A stretch of DNA of 64,000 nucleotides from Fistulifera solaris (GCA_030295235.1 AP026151.1:248001-312000); one strand, 5' to 3'. Shown: positions 41,961 to 55,397, counted from the first letter of the stretch. The notes: generated by a model not told the origin, from the sequence alone. Translations and numbers: made by a program.

Positions 41961-43448
41961 TTAGAGCTGTCTTTGTCGCTTCCTTGTGTGACGGGGTTCG
42001 GAAACAACAGCCAGGTCGTCCAGCATTGTACACAGCAAATCAGCGTTCAAGATAAGCACCGGATAAAGTTTTGAAAAATCACTACTCGCCCGGATTGTCA
42101 GCGTAACTCCAAATAACGCTGGTCGATCATCGTTCGACTCGCGGGTCAAGGCTTTGGCACCATTGATGAGACGCAGCGAAGCGAGAATAGCTCTCATTAC
42201 TTCCCCTTCTTTTTTCGGAAACAGAGCGATCATTGACAGAAATATCCACATGAACGTTCTTTTGTGCAAAAGGAACCAAGGTTCTGACATTTTCCAGTTC
42301 AAAACCATAGTGTCGTACACGAAAAACCACTGTCCGTAGCCCACTATGGGATGCGATTACTTCAGTAGATCTTGCCATGATGCGCGATCAGCTACACATC
42401 CAAGCTCTAGACGGCACAATTTATGGTTTGTTCGAATTGCTTGTAGAAGCTCTTGTTGTTGTTGCACTGAAGGCGGGCGCAAATAATCATAGACGAGTCC
42501 CAGTTCCTGTAAATTTCCACTGGCCTGTAGAAACAGTGTATGAAATTGGGCCGGCAATGAATAATCAAAGACCAGCGTTACCGCTTGAGAAAACGACGAC
42601 AAGCGATTCAATCTCACCCATTTGCATTGTGTTGCGGACATGGTACTCCAGCTGCCTAGTCGGTAAAGACAGGGGCAGAAGACACTTGGGTCCTTCAAAA
42701 ACCAAATCATTCGCTTCCAACGCAATGTTTGAAAGTGCACTTTGACGTCGCAGAGGGGCTCAAGGAAGGAATACATGGTGTATAAATTGTCGTATGAGCG
42801 CTTAGAGACCGCAATTGTCCCAAAGTGCGTCGTTCGTTTGGCTAGCGCTTCGACAAATGTTCGTCCTTGATCGGCAACGAGCATTCCAGACCCACGTTGA
42901 GTGGCTCCGGATGAGATGCCAGTGCGACCGATTCTTCAACAGAAAGCTTCGCATCCGCATCCTAAGCACAGTCGTCTATGAGGATTGACTTTCGTATATT
43001 CAGCGAGGAACCGAGAACTGATAAAAGTCGTGGGGACCAAAGTGCGAGCTTCAGGCGCTGTATACTCCAATGCAAACAGCATCAAAGCTGTCATCCTTCA
43101 AAAGTAAGAATTGTTCTATAGCTTGCGCTACGCTTTGTTTTGTCTTCCCATAAACGTAAACTTTAAAATACCCAAACTCAATATTCGAAGTTCCTCTTCA
43201 AACTTGACCCTCACCGTCGTCGGGAGCTTCCTCATCATTAGGAAGGTTTCCTCGTCCCACCAGACAAGCTTCCTACCACCGTTGAGAAAGCGCACAAAAT
43301 CATGAGTACTCAAAGGAGATCGATTCTTCTGGTAAAACTGCAGCCTGCTGCTCCACTTGGTCGCGCTGAGCTGCGCCTTGAGCAGTTTCTTGTCGCCGTC
43401 AAACTCCTAGACCGGAATCATCTCAAACCAACAGGAATCCGTCATCAT
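41961..43448 (-). pseudogene. LRR-like family, array copy B (decayed)
   Basis: The same blocks as copy A follow in order on the minus strand: TDSCWFEMIPV near 43440, KLVWWDEETFLMMRKLPTTV near 43260, the VEESVALASHPEPLNVG region near 42920, ELLQAIRTNHKLCRLELGC near 42420, ASHSGLRTVVFR near 42340, and the C-terminal KRQRQL at 41961. They are spread over several frames and an early stop follows the first dozen codons, so no full protein can be made. The 3' third is very close to copy C in DNA (TGTGACGGGGTTCGGAAACA block), marking B and C as the youngest duplication. Confidence 0.75.
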
Positions 43449-43749
43449 GCTTGATCAAATGAAAGCGCTTAAAATGTTGATGTGCACAAATAATATTAGA
43501 AAAAGAAACAGACCATCAAGAATTACAATAAAGCTTTCGTCACGCAATAAAACTTTTTCCCGTGTGTCCGCTCCGCCGCAGAAAACCGCTTCGTGATTAA
43601 ATGAAGAGTGCGGGTCACGCTTCACGCTGCAAAATTTCTTGGAGATCATTTAGCCTACGCTCTAAAGACTAGCCTTCTTGCCTTCAAAGTATTTGAAAGC
43701 TGCAGCCTACTACCAATACTCCGTACGAAACAATTACTATACGGAAAAG

Positions 43750-45220
43750 TTAAATTTGTCTTTGTCTCTTCCTTGTGTGACGGGGTTCGGAAACAACAGC
43801 CAGGTCGCCCAGCACGGTACACAGCAAATCGGGCGTGCAAGATAAGCAACGGATAAAGTTTTGAAAAATCACGACTCGCCCGAATCGTCAGCGCAGCTCC
43901 AAATAACGTTGGTCGATCATCGCCGTTCGACTCGCGTGTCAAAGCTTTCAGCGCCACTGAGGAGACGCACCGGTGCTAGGATAGCTCTCATTTCGCTTAC
44001 GGTATTAGAACTGAACCACGGATAGTAATCATGAACAGAAATATCCAAATGAATGTGCTTTCGTGCAAAGGCAACCAAACTTTCGACCTGCTCCATGTTA
44101 GGGCATAGATTTTCAAGACGAAAAACCACGGTCCGTAGTCCTGTATGGGACGCTATTACCCCATCGTAGCTTTTTGCCAAAATGCGCAAAGAACGGATAG
44201 ACATCCTACTTCTAGTCGGTGCAAATTCTGGTTTGTTCCAATTGCTTGTAAAAGCTCTTCTTGCTGTTTAGCGGGGGTAAGCTGGAACGATCGTAGATGA
44301 GTCCAAGTTCTTGTAAGTTTCCGCTGGCCTGTAGAAACTGTGTATAAAATTGGGCTGGAAGCACAATAAAACTTAACGTTACTGCTCGAGGGACTACAGT
44401 AAACGGTTCATTCTCCCCAATTGAGTCTGGTGAAGAATCCTGCTTCTAAACCTCTGTATTGGTAGAGACAGCGGCAGACGACACTGTGAGCCATCAAAGA
44501 ACCAAGTATCTGTTTCCAGCGAAATTTTGGAGAGTGCACTCGTCATCAAAAAGGGGTCCAAAGGAGGAGTAATTGCCCTTTTCGTACGCCGTTATTGTAC
44601 CGAATTGCGTCGTTCGTTTCGCTAGCCGACAAAAGTATCGCCCCTGGTCGGCAAACGTACATTCCAGACCTTAATAGGCTCAGGGTGAGACGCCAATGCG
44701 ATCGATTCCTCAATAGAAAGCTTGCATCCGCTACTAAAACAGAGCCTTCTTTTGGATTCACTTTCATATATTCAGCGAAAAATTGGGTGGTGATAAACGT
44801 CGTCGGGACCACGAAACGAGCTTCCTTATAACCGTATCTCCCAATATGGACGACGCCACTAAGTTCGTCTTTCAAGTACAACATCTGCTCAATAGCTTGC
44901 GCTACGCTTTGCTTTGTCATTCCGTAAATAAACACCTTGCTTTCGTTGAAAAACTGTATGTTCGACGTCCCTTTTCGAAACTTGGACTTAACTGTGGTTG
45001 GAAGCCTCCTTATCATCAGAAACATTCCTCATTCCACCAAATAATATTTTTCTTGTCCCTTAAAAATCGCATAAGATGATTCACATCGAGAGGGGAACAA
45101 ATTTTTCGGTAAAACTCCGTCTTTTGCCCCACTTGGTTGCGCTTGAGTTGCGCCATGAGCAGTTTCGTCGCCGGTGAATTCCTCGACAGGAATTGTTTCG
45201 AACCAACAGGAATCCGCCAT
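43750..45220 (-). pseudogene. LRR-like family, array copy C (decayed)
   Basis: It starts with ADSCWFETIPVEEF at 45220. Next come FLMIRRLPTTVKSKFRKGTS and VFIYGMTKQSVAQAIEQMLY (open from 45025 to 44546), then MEQVESLVAFARKHIHLDIS near 44110 and a family end KRQRQI at 43750. Several frame breaks separate these pieces, the first within the first 70 codons. Two of the open pieces are long, so decay is recent. The dispersed 9-mer TACTCCGTA lies just past its end at 43717-43725. Confidence 0.75.
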
Positions 45221-46151
45221 CGTGCTTGAAAAGGTCTCAATTATCGGTGTGCACGTATTGTAAAGAAAACAGAATGAATAAAGTTTATTAAAACTAAAAG
45301 ACGCTCGTCCTAAAAAAACAAAACGACTATTTTCTTTTTTTCTCGTCCGGCAGCTGCAAAATGCTTTGGTTGTCGTGTGTAGTACTACGACAAGGTAGTA
45401 GTTTTACACTATATTAATGAGTGCCGGATAGCTTTGAGCTACTACGTACTAAGAGTGACAGGAAAGAAACCGCTCGTGATCAAAGAAGGGTTGAGACATG
45501 TTGTTGAAATCTCTACCGCGGTCTGTAACTGCTCTCGGCTATCGGGGGACTCCACACACCCCAGACGAAAGACTATTGAAACACAACTTTGCTCCAAACA
45601 CTCGTTTACAGAATTATGACGATTTCCTACGATTACTTTTGCTCTCCTCTTTTCCACTGGTTTACGATCTGATCTTGACTTGATCGTGCCAAGTCCATTT
45701 CACCGATAACAACTTTAAAATAAAAACAGATAATTCTCCCGAGCCACCAGATTCTTCATTTCGCATTCCTTAGCAACAACCATCGTCCATAATTGCACAT
45801 TAGATTCTTCCGTGATCCCAAATCCCCAAAGATATAGTTCGAAACACTTCCGAAAACTCCGTTTGAATAGAGTCACTCCCAATAAACTAAACGGTCATTT
45901 CGAACCATTCCGACATTCGCTGACGTGTCCACTCATGACTGACAATCTTTCAGTCCGACACTCAACCTTGATCACTCTCTTTGACAACATGTGTTAGGTC
46001 TTAGGTCACATCTGGCATCTACTGGCATCTGGCTCAAGCTCTACATCAGTCAATAAACGTAGGTAAATCTAGAGACGAGCAACATACAGGTACGGAGTAT
46101 GCATTAAACAAAACCTTTTAGCAATGAAGCTATTTTCAAACTTTGAAGATG
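45221..46151. other. Spacer in the LRR-like array
   Basis: About 930 bases between copies C and D, longer than the 350-base A-B spacer. No gene is supported. TACTCCGTA is present in reverse orientation at 46091-46099. Confidence 0.5.
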
Positions 46152-47602
46152 CTAGTGTTGTCGTTGTCGCTTCCTTCGATCTTGGCGGCTGGAAGAAGGC
46201 TGATCACCCAGCAACGAGCAAAGCAGATGAGAATTCTCACTCAACAGCATACTGCGTTTTCAAAAACTGGCCAGCTGTCCAGTTTGACAAAGCAGTTCCC
46301 AGTAATGCGGTTCTGTCATCGATGGACACGCGTGTCACAGCTATGACGCGATTAAAGAAAAGTACCGGCTCTAAAATGACGTTCATTGCACGGATACTAT
46401 CGGCTTGCCGAATCTGAAAGTGGAACGAAATATTCAAATGACTGTGCTCTTGCAGAAAAGGGATCAAGCTGTTTACCTGTTCCACTACAAGATCCTTCGT
46501 TCGAATCCAGAAAATTGCCGACCGCAATCGGCAATGCGATCCGATTACCTCGAGTAGCTCCTCCCAAAATGGGCGAGACTAGCCAAACATCCGAGCTCTA
46601 GACCTTGTAGATTGGGATTTGTTCGAATTGCCTCTATTAGCTCTGTTTGTTGTGTCTCTGAAGGCCGGTGGGACATTTGGTAAACGAGTCCGACTTCCTT
46701 CAACTGTCCACTGGCCTGCAAAAATCGTGTGTGAAAAGACGGCTGGTAATGAACGTTCAAAAACCAGCGTTACGGCCTTTGATGCAATAGTAAAAGGCTG
46801 AAAATCGGGCCAACTGGTGTATCCGTAAACGTAGTACTTGAGGCGTTCTGCAGGCGCGGAAAATGGTAGAAGCAATTGCGACTCGTCAAACACTAAGCTC
46901 GTCGTCTCCAACGAAGCGTTAGTAATTGCTTTCATTACCGTCGAAAGGAGGTGAAAGCGAATAGTGTGAAAGTAGACTGCTGAAATTAACGTGAACCGCC
47001 AGAACACCAAAGTGTGTCGTTCGTTGAGCTAAAGAGTCGACGAACGCTCGCCCCTCGTCAACAAAGTTACAAGCTAGACTCACATTCAAGGGATCTGGAT
47101 AAGACGCTAGCGCTATTGATTCTTCTACAGATAGCTTGCAAGCATTTCGAAGATAGAGTCGTCTTTGTGGATTGTTGTGTAGGTAGTTTCGGGAGAAATG
47201 GAGAGGTGAGAAAAGATGTCACGGCTTTTGTAGAAAGCTCTTCCCGACACTGACGACTCCGCAATCGTCCTTTAAGCACAATACGCGTTCTGCAGCTTGC
47301 GCTACGATTTGAGGGGATGTTCCATAGATGTAAACAATGCTTTCTCGAAACCCGAGGCTCGTAGCTGCTTTTCGGAACTTGGAACTCGCGAGGAACAGAT
47401 ACTGGGAGTTTATTCAAAAACACGATCTTTAAGCAACCCATACGGCTCATAAGATTAGGGACGTTGAGAGGAAAACGAGTTTGTCGATAGAACCGTACCG
47501 GAGCTCCACTTGGTACGGCAAAGTTGTTTCATGAGCTCCGACTTGTCTTTGTCAAAATCAGAGCGAGGGAAGCCTTTCCGTCCAACAAGATTTGTCCTCC
47601 AT
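46152..47602 (-). pseudogene. LRR-like family, array copy D (most diverged)
   Basis: The start region at 47602 reads MEDKSCWTERLPSL. Family blocks follow in order but diverged, including a YGTSPQIVAQAAE-type segment near 47300. Near 46700-46400 come LKEVGLVYQMSHRPSETQQT, LIEAIRTNPNLQGLELGCL and VEQVNSLIPFLQEHSHLNIS. The end is KRQRQH at 46152. Several frame breaks make it non-functional. Sequence distance from A-C is clearly larger than among A-C, so this is the oldest duplicate or a separate subfamily. Confidence 0.7.
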
Positions 47603-47668
47603 TTCCAATTTCACAAGAGGAAGAGAGAGTGCTATCTTTATGTAGAAACTGAGAGCATACTACCTTTG

Positions 47669-48815
<1,147 letters not shown>

Positions 48816-49062
48816 GATTTACGAAGGTCGTCGCACACACTCATCTCGTCCGCCGCATAAAAAAAAGACATGTTGAATGTTGATAATGATGAAGATCATA
48901 ATGTTTTGAAGGGAAAGACGATAAAAGAACTATTAGATGAGCTCGGTTTAATGAAATCGAGTTGTCTCATTTATTCAAGACTCAATGATTTTAGTGTAAA
49001 AGCTGCGTGAAATTCCATCAGACGAAACGAATAATCATCAGCTCATTTCGAGAAGGAGGAAA

Positions 49063-50275
49063 ATGAACGAACCGCATCGCTGGTACTGGCATCCTCACAT
49101 GGGTTGGGTCGACTTGCTGCTCAGTATGCTCATGTCCTTCCTATTTCCTGTGACGAAAGCCATTGAGAAAGAACCCAACGAACGTTGCATGCAGAAATCG
49201 CAGGAAATCCGGAGAACCATGACAACCATGTGTTTATCGGGTTCGAAAAAAGCCCTGGAAAAATGGAGGACGCACATGGGATGTGACATTTTGCAATACA
49301 ATCATGACGTTCCCCAGCGATCGGTATTAACGGAATGGGGCATGATGGAAGAAAGTTATCAAAAAATGTATCGCAGAGTCCTATTTGCGTTCGGATACAC
49401 ATGCCGGAAACCATTTTGCAGGATATAAAACACGAACGTACCAGCGAGACGAGTAACCAGTGGTAGAAGTGGAAGTTTCGCAATTTCAGGAAAAGATATT
49501 CCCGTCATACTATGTCTACACGGTGGTGGTTTTCATATCGGAGATCCCATGGATCCGGCGTTACTTGAACTCATGTTGGCGGTCTCCAAACTGACCAACC
49601 AGCCGTTTCTTTGTGCATTTTCCACCTATCGTCAGGTTCCTGAGCACTGATTCCCGGCCGCCATTGAAGATATATTGACGGTCGTACTGGATTTACTGGA
49701 TCGATTCTCTCATGTTCACATTGTGGGCATCTCGGCGGGTGCGAATCTAGCCGCGGTCGCAGCCATGGAGATGCATCGACGATGTCCTGGTCGGATCCGC
49801 TCAGCAACTTTGCTGTGTCCTCTATTGAATCCAGCCGCTTATTCATTGAGCTATCACATGAATCGAAATGTGTGGTTCGTTCCTCCGGAATGGTTGCGTT
49901 GGTGCTGGCGGATGTACTTGGGATTGCCGACGCCGACAGGCACACAGTCTGATCTTGATCACGGCTCTAACGCGAAGACATGGGAAGCATCGGCATGGCG
50001 CACCAGTTCTCTGGCACGTTCATTCATCCAACAATCGATCTCCCCTGACGGGCTGGATGATCATACACCACACAGTTCATTGTGACCACCAACGAAGCCG
50101 ATCCTTTGTGCGAAGAGGGCAAGCACTTGGTGGTAGAAATGCAAAAACGCGGTGCCAACGTGAAACATCTCCAACACTCGGGGTCTCACTGGTTGGGTAC
50201 CGCGGTGGATACGTCCGGACAAATGGCAGAATTGGTGCAGGAAATGACACGTGTCCTCTTTCCGCTGCATTCTTA
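49063..50275 (+). pseudogene. Broken HSL-type alpha/beta-hydrolase
   Basis: The N-terminus MNEPHRWYWHPHMGWVDLLL runs to a frame break near 49420. The HSL/abhydrolase-3 oxyanion motif follows (LCLHGGGFHIGDP, near 49510). A stop falls inside the usual PEHPFPAA segment (CAC TGA TTC at about 49646-49654). After it come the nucleophile elbow VGISAGANLAAVAAME near 49725, and, in another frame, the acid/His end NEADPLCEEGKHLVVEMQ and SGSHW near 50090-50190. With a stop and two frame changes it is probably dead, although two of the three changes are single-base events of the type seen elsewhere in this window. The live ancestor would be an esterase or lipase with an N-terminal membrane segment. Confidence 0.7.
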
Positions 50276-50576
50276 ATTGGCTGTGCCTCTTTGTGAATTG
50301 ATCTCTCTCTCTCTCCTTGTTCCTGCTGTAGCACCAACTTTATCGCCTTTAACGATGTCAAACAGGTTGCGGAAAATCGTATTCTGTGGGTTCAATCTTT
50401 AACGCCAAAGTACGCGTCCGCGACTTTGACTGATGCAATTTTTTATAAAAAAACGCATAGTGTGCAAGATCCGGGACTCCGCTTGACGCCTTCATGATTC
50501 GTGACTGATAATAATTTACCACATGCTGAGAGCATATTTTATTGACTACTTTTATCGTTTCACTCGCGCTAGCAAC

Positions 50577-52095
50577 ATGATTCTTCTTTATTTCTTCTTT
50601 CCATTTATCCTCTTCTTCTTTCCGATCGTAGAAGGCTCCTTCTTCGGTGGCTTTCGGCGTCTTAAAGTCAATCGGAACGATCGTTGGCTCTCTCGACTTC
50701 GGGCCGGAGCGGAAAATGCCGATACATCATCCGCGTCACTGAATATTCTTTTTCTCATGGACAGTTTTTGTTCCTATCACGGAGGCTATTTAGCAGCTTG
50801 TGCCCAGGATATACCCAATACCATTGTCATTCCGGTCTTATCCGATTATCTCGCCGACTATTGTCAAGCCAACGATCCAGACGATGCCGATCAATGGGAA
50901 GCCATGCGCGTGCATCACTGGCAAGAACGCTTACAAGAGTTTACTGCCACACAGATTGGAGCAACAGAGCGAATCGCAGTGTATTGCGAATCCGACTCGG
51001 GTCTGGCGGATGCGGAAATGCTGCGACAACAATTAGTCTCACAAGGACGAAACGTCCTACACGACAATCCCATTGAATCGGAAGCACGACGCAACAAATA
51101 TCTGATGCAACAATGTCTTCAAGAGACCACTTCCTTGCCGACCGTACGACAGCGACTGTGTCATTCGCTCAACGAAGCGCTCGATTTTTTTTGAAAAGGA
51201 AGGTCGAGTCGTTGTCAAGCCACATCGGGGCGTGGCGTCGGAATCAGTACAATTGTGTCAAACACGCCAACAAGTCGAACAGGCGTGGCACGATATTACT
51301 TCGTCATTCGTGTTTGGTGCACGACAACAGCAACATACGACCGTCGTGGTGCAAGAATGGCTGCAGGGAACGGAATACGCGGTCGATGTCGTCAGTCGGA
51401 ACGGGCAACACAAAGTGGCTGCGATATGGAGATACGACAAACGTCCCGCCAATGGAGCCGCATTTTGCTATTTTCAGACCAAACTAGTCGACGCGGCGGC
51501 GGATGAGCATGTGACGGCGGTTTGTGATTATGTGATATCGACATTGAATACTTTGGGTGTGCAATGGGGTCTTAGTCACAATGAAGTCATTGTCCGGTCC
51601 GATACCCTTCAGCCCACGTTAGTGGAGGTCAATTGTCGTCAACACAACATGGACTTTGCGCCTTTGACAATGGCTTGTATTCGATACAATGCTTTTCAAA
51701 TGTTACTGGATGCTTATTTCGGTGGAGACGATGAGTGGGACCGGTATCCCGAATTGCCGACACTGCAAGCGCACGGTTGCATGGTGCATTTAGTGAATTA
51801 TGCGCGCGGCTCGTTGGTGCAAGTCCATCATCTAGAGGATATGGCAGCATTACCAAGTGTTTTGGATCTTGAAGTGTATGCAGAGTTTCAAACTCCATCG
51901 ACATGGTTGGAACCCACGATTGACATTCGAACGGATGCCGGATGGGTGCAGCTCATCAATGAAGATCCGGAGGCGTTGCAGCATGATTACGAGCAGATTG
52001 TGGCCTGGATGCCTAAAATGTTCTCTGTTAGTGCAGATGATAGTAAAGTGAAAAATCAACTCCATCGCATGCATCTTGGGATAAGGGATAAGTGA
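50577..52095 (+). CDS. ATP-grasp enzyme with signal peptide, one frame slip
   Basis: The ATG at 50577 begins a signal peptide (MILLYFFFPFILFFFPIVEG). The first 200 residues form an alpha/beta pre-ATP-grasp-like domain. At a run of eight T (51185-51192) the frame slips by one base; the other frame reads FFEKEGRVVVKPHRGVASES, the ATP-grasp Lys/glycine loop. It then gives VVVQEWLQGTEYAVDVV, a metal-binding region ending TLVEVNCRQHN (Glu and Asn ligands) and a C-terminal lobe. The gene is almost certainly one frame in reality. ATP-grasp ligases join a carboxylate to an amine via acyl-phosphate; this one is secretory or plastid-directed and the substrate is unknown. Joined length is about 506 residues. 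Confidence 0.78.
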
Positions 52096-52327
52096 AAACA
52101 CAACTCCATCGTATCCATCTTCGATTTGTCTCACCTACATGTACCACGAATCAATCATTTAGCAACGCTACTGTATACCTATTTCGCATCCAAGTATCCT
52201 GAAATACTCAAATAAGTATTTAATCTTAACTCTGCTACGTTTTCTATTTGCTGAAACGAAGTTGCTAGTGGATGCCTCTAGTCACCCGTCGTCGTACGAA
52301 TTATGGATTGGTGGACTCTGCAAGATC
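52096..52327. other. Short intergenic gap, convergent genes
   Basis: 3' flanks only; nothing recognised. Confidence 0.5.
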
Positions 52328-53029
52328 TTACAGCTCGTTCCCTGTGGTCGATTTACCAGTCTCCTTTATTTCTTTTTGTTTCACGAGTTTGCTGAGAATT
52401 CGTCGACGACGCAAATTCCATTCTTGAATATCCTTGACTAACAAATTGACATCCATGGCATACAGTCTTTTCCTCAGAAGGATCAACTCATCCAGAGACT
52501 TCTTCTTGACCAGTTTAATGTAATCCTTTTCCATCTTATTGCAGTGCTTGCCATTCAAGTCACAAAGGACCGTGTTTCCGGCTTTTTCAATGTAATCTAC
52601 CATCACGTCAAAGTCGCGCAATTCATCGTGCATCTTTTGATTGGTCTTTTGCTCATAGTCGGCACCGTCAACACCTGTTTCACGGTTGAAGTAGCGAATG
52701 GTCGGCCAGCCGTAACGACTGGGCCAATGGGGAGCACCCTTGAGAGTGTCAGCTTCGGACAGGTTGATATCTCCAAAGACGACTTTCTTGTTGTCCGCAA
52801 ATGCCCGGACGGCCCGATTCCATGTCGGTGCTTGTCGAAGACAATCCGCATGATCTGGATCACTCACCCAACGTACAAATAGTGTTTGACTCTTTTTAAT
52901 TGCCTGGTTGACGAGCTCGTTCAACTGATCGCGGTCTTTGATTTCGGTCACAAAATCAAAGTGATCATCGGGATACATTGTCGCCCGTGCGACAGAGCAG
53001 ATCCAGAGAAAGGTGAACAGAATCTTCAT
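52328..53029 (-). CDS. Secreted thioredoxin-fold protein without a CxxC site
   Basis: The 233-residue protein has a signal peptide (MKILFTFLWICSVARAT), then a thioredoxin-like core. LFVRWVSDPDHADCLRQAPT aligns with the Trx/PDI active-site strand and helix, but one Cys remains where CxxC would be (DHADC). VVFGDINLSEADTL follows, and then YGWPTIRYFNRETG, with the cis-Pro loop replaced by WPTI. The C-terminal 90 residues are helical and basic (IQEWNLRRRRILSKLV). It ends GNEL, loosely like an ER-retrieval tail. A redox-inactive or monothiol ER chaperone-like role is an inference. Start supported by the signal peptide. Confidence 0.7.
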   Translation of the reverse strand: MKILFTFLWICSVARATMYPDDHFDFVTEIKDRDQLNELVNQAIKKSQTLFVRWVSDPDHADCLRQAPTWNRAVRAFADNKKVVFGDINLSEADTLKGAPHWPSRYGWPTIRYFNRETGVDGADYEQKTNQKMHDELRDFDVMVDYIEKAGNTVLCDLNGKHCNKMEKDYIKLVKKKSLDELILLRKRLYAMDVNLLVKDIQEWNLRRRRILSKLVKQKEIKETGKSTTGNEL

Positions 53030-53439
53030 TGCTTTTGCTTCTTATGCTAAAATACAGCCCTAGCTCTTCAACAATCAGGGATGAAGCATCTAAACGTTTA
53101 CGAGACAATTGATTTGTTGAGTGCCAAAGATTGCTATAAAGGATGCCAATCACATAACAAATCGAAGTGCTTTTCTACTGGCAAATCACAATGACTTATG
53201 TTGGCTCTGTGTGACTTTATGACCCCTCAGTCGTGGACCACGCGGGTCGTGAGCCAAGTCGCTGTGAGACAAAAAGCGCGCAGGATTTCTTTTGTCTTGC
53301 CGTCGCCAGTTACATTGAAAAATTGAAAAGCATCTCGTCTCGTCGGCAAAAAACAAATGAAACGCAAACTATAACACCTTGTCATTAGAAGTTACCAGCA
53401 CTATTTTATTCATTTTATCTATAAATACAACAAATCAAA
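53030..53439. other. Divergent intergenic region
   Basis: 5' flanks of the thioredoxin-like and DRG genes. It includes CCTCAGTCGTGG near 53225, similar to the right half of the GACTG...CAGTC hairpin motif found at 60.7 and 60.9 kb. Confidence 0.45.
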
Positions 53440-54915
53440 ATGGGGGTTATGGAAAAAATCAAAGAGATCGAGGCCGAGATGGCCCGGACGCAAAAGAATA
53501 AGGCCACCAACTACCATCTAGGAACCTTGAAAGCCAAATTGGCAAAATTGCGTAGTGAATTGTTTCTGGAGCAATCCGGCGGAGGAGGCGGCGGGTCTGG
53601 AGAAGGATTTAGTGTCGCTCGAAACGGTGATGCCCGTGTTGCCTTGATTGGGTTCCCTTCCGTGGGGAAAAGTAGGTACGTCATAGATCAAAGTTGTAAT
53701 ACTCCGTAATTAATATCTGAATTGATGCATAAGAATGTTTCAACCTCATGTCTTTCTAACTTAATTTGATTTTCATTCCAAAGTCTGCTGAGTGGCCTCA
53801 CCACCACAGAATCTGAAGCAGCAGGTTACGAATTTACGACACTCACTTGCATTCCAGGTGTCTTGAATTACAAAGGATCCAAAATTCAAGTCCTCGATCT
53901 TCCCGGAATCATTGAAGGTGCCGCGCACGGTGCCGGGCGTGGAAAAGAAGTCATTGCGGTAGCGCGATCGGCGGATGCGATTCTCATTGTATTGGATGCC
54001 GGGAAGGAGGGTTTGCAGAAGCACCGAGAAATTCTGGAACGTGAACTTGAGACAGTGGGCATTCGTCTCAATGAAAAGCCACCGGATGTGACCGTGAGCA
54101 AGCGGAAGACGGGCGGCGGTGGTGTTCGATTTGCTTCGACCGTACCACAGCCGCATCTGGGTCCAGAGCCCGAGAAAGTGGTGACACAAATTTTACGTGA
54201 ATACAAGATTACCGCTTGTGATGTTCTGGCCCGGGAAGAGATTACCGTGGATCAATTGGTGGATGTCGTGTCGGGAAATCGCGAATATAAGCCTTGCCTT
54301 TATTTATACAATAAGATTGATACTGTGACGATTGAAGAAATTGATCAATTGGCACGAATGCCTCACTCGATCGTCGGATCAGTTGCTGAAGGATTCAACA
54401 TAGCCGGGCCGATGGAAGATGATCTGTTGAAACAGAAAATATGGGAATATTTAGGACTGACGCGCATTTATACAAAACGAAAGGGTACGTTATATTACTC
54501 GAGAAGATATCGCATTAGAGTTCGTTCAATTCACCTGCTGTATTTATCTACGAAATCTAACGTTACGTTGTATCTTTTGGTTTCAGGCTCACCGCCCGAC
54601 TTGGTCGAACCCGTGATTTTATCACAGATTCGAAAAGGCACATCGGTGAAATCACTCTGTGACAACATTTCGTCCGAAATGCTGCGCGATTTCAACTACG
54701 CACTGGTATGGGGGAAAAGTGCCAAGCATGCTCCGCAACGTTGCGGATTAACTCACAATTTAGACGATGAAGATGTTGTACAGATTGTACCCCGAACTGT
54801 GAAGCAACAACAGAATGACAGAAACTATACGAACCTTGCACAAAGTTTTGCGGACAAGCACGCCAAGAAGCGCCTGGAAGCCAAGAAGCAAAAGCAGGCT
54901 CGTCTGCGGGGTTAA
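53440..54915 (+). CDS. DRG1: DRG-type Obg-family GTPase, three exons
   Basis: Exons are 53440-53675, 53784-54484 and 54587-54915, with GTACGT donors and AAG / TTTCAG acceptors. The product is about 421 residues. G1 ([11 protein letters not shown]) is split by intron 1, G3 is [20 protein letters not shown] and G4 is YNKID. The N-terminal helical region [20 protein letters not shown] and a C-terminal TGS domain ([17 protein letters not shown], then [20 protein letters not shown]) complete the DRG layout. DRG1 binds DFRP1/Tma46 and acts on stalled ribosomes. A basic C-terminal extension of about 30 residues ([16 protein letters not shown]) follows the TGS domain. Intron 2 is 102 bases, divisible by three and without a stop, so retention would keep the frame. 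Confidence 0.9.
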
Positions 54916-55397
54916 TGTTTTTACAAAATACTCTAATAGTCTGTGTTACAGAAACTGAATTGTTGGTTACTCCGTATTTGGTTTTGCGAATCGTGTCTTG
55001 TGATTATATTGCGATTCATCTAAATGGTGGTTCCCCCTTCGTCGTCATTCGCCATAGTTTTGAGTCATGTCTGTGATTCATTCCACAACCATGGAGCGGT
55101 CGGCGTTCTGTATAGCTTTTAGTGTACTTTGCGATATTGAAATAAATGACGTGATGACGTAAATGCTGGTTGAAATAGCGCGATCTTGCGCCTCTCATGA
55201 TGAATTTTTGTTGATGCGGAACTCCTCCTTGACTTGCTATCAAACAATACCGATACATAAACAATGCGATTGTCTTGCTGAAAGCTTCATGCACAAGTAG
55301 AAACATCTGGCTATAGTATAAGCTCGCCTCCCGTGACAGAAGCTCATAACTGCAACGAAAATACAACATCAATATCACTTTCGCTCTCTAATATACA
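54916..55397. other. Intergenic, with one TACTCCGTA 9-mer
   Basis: The 9-mer is at 54968-54976. A 120-codon minus-strand frame (55016-55378) has no motif and a composition unlike the genes around it; it is not called. Confidence 0.5.

Noticed and set aside
55016-55378. 120-codon minus-strand frame
   Set aside because: No motif, composition unlike neighbouring genes, and located in an AT-rich intergenic stretch.
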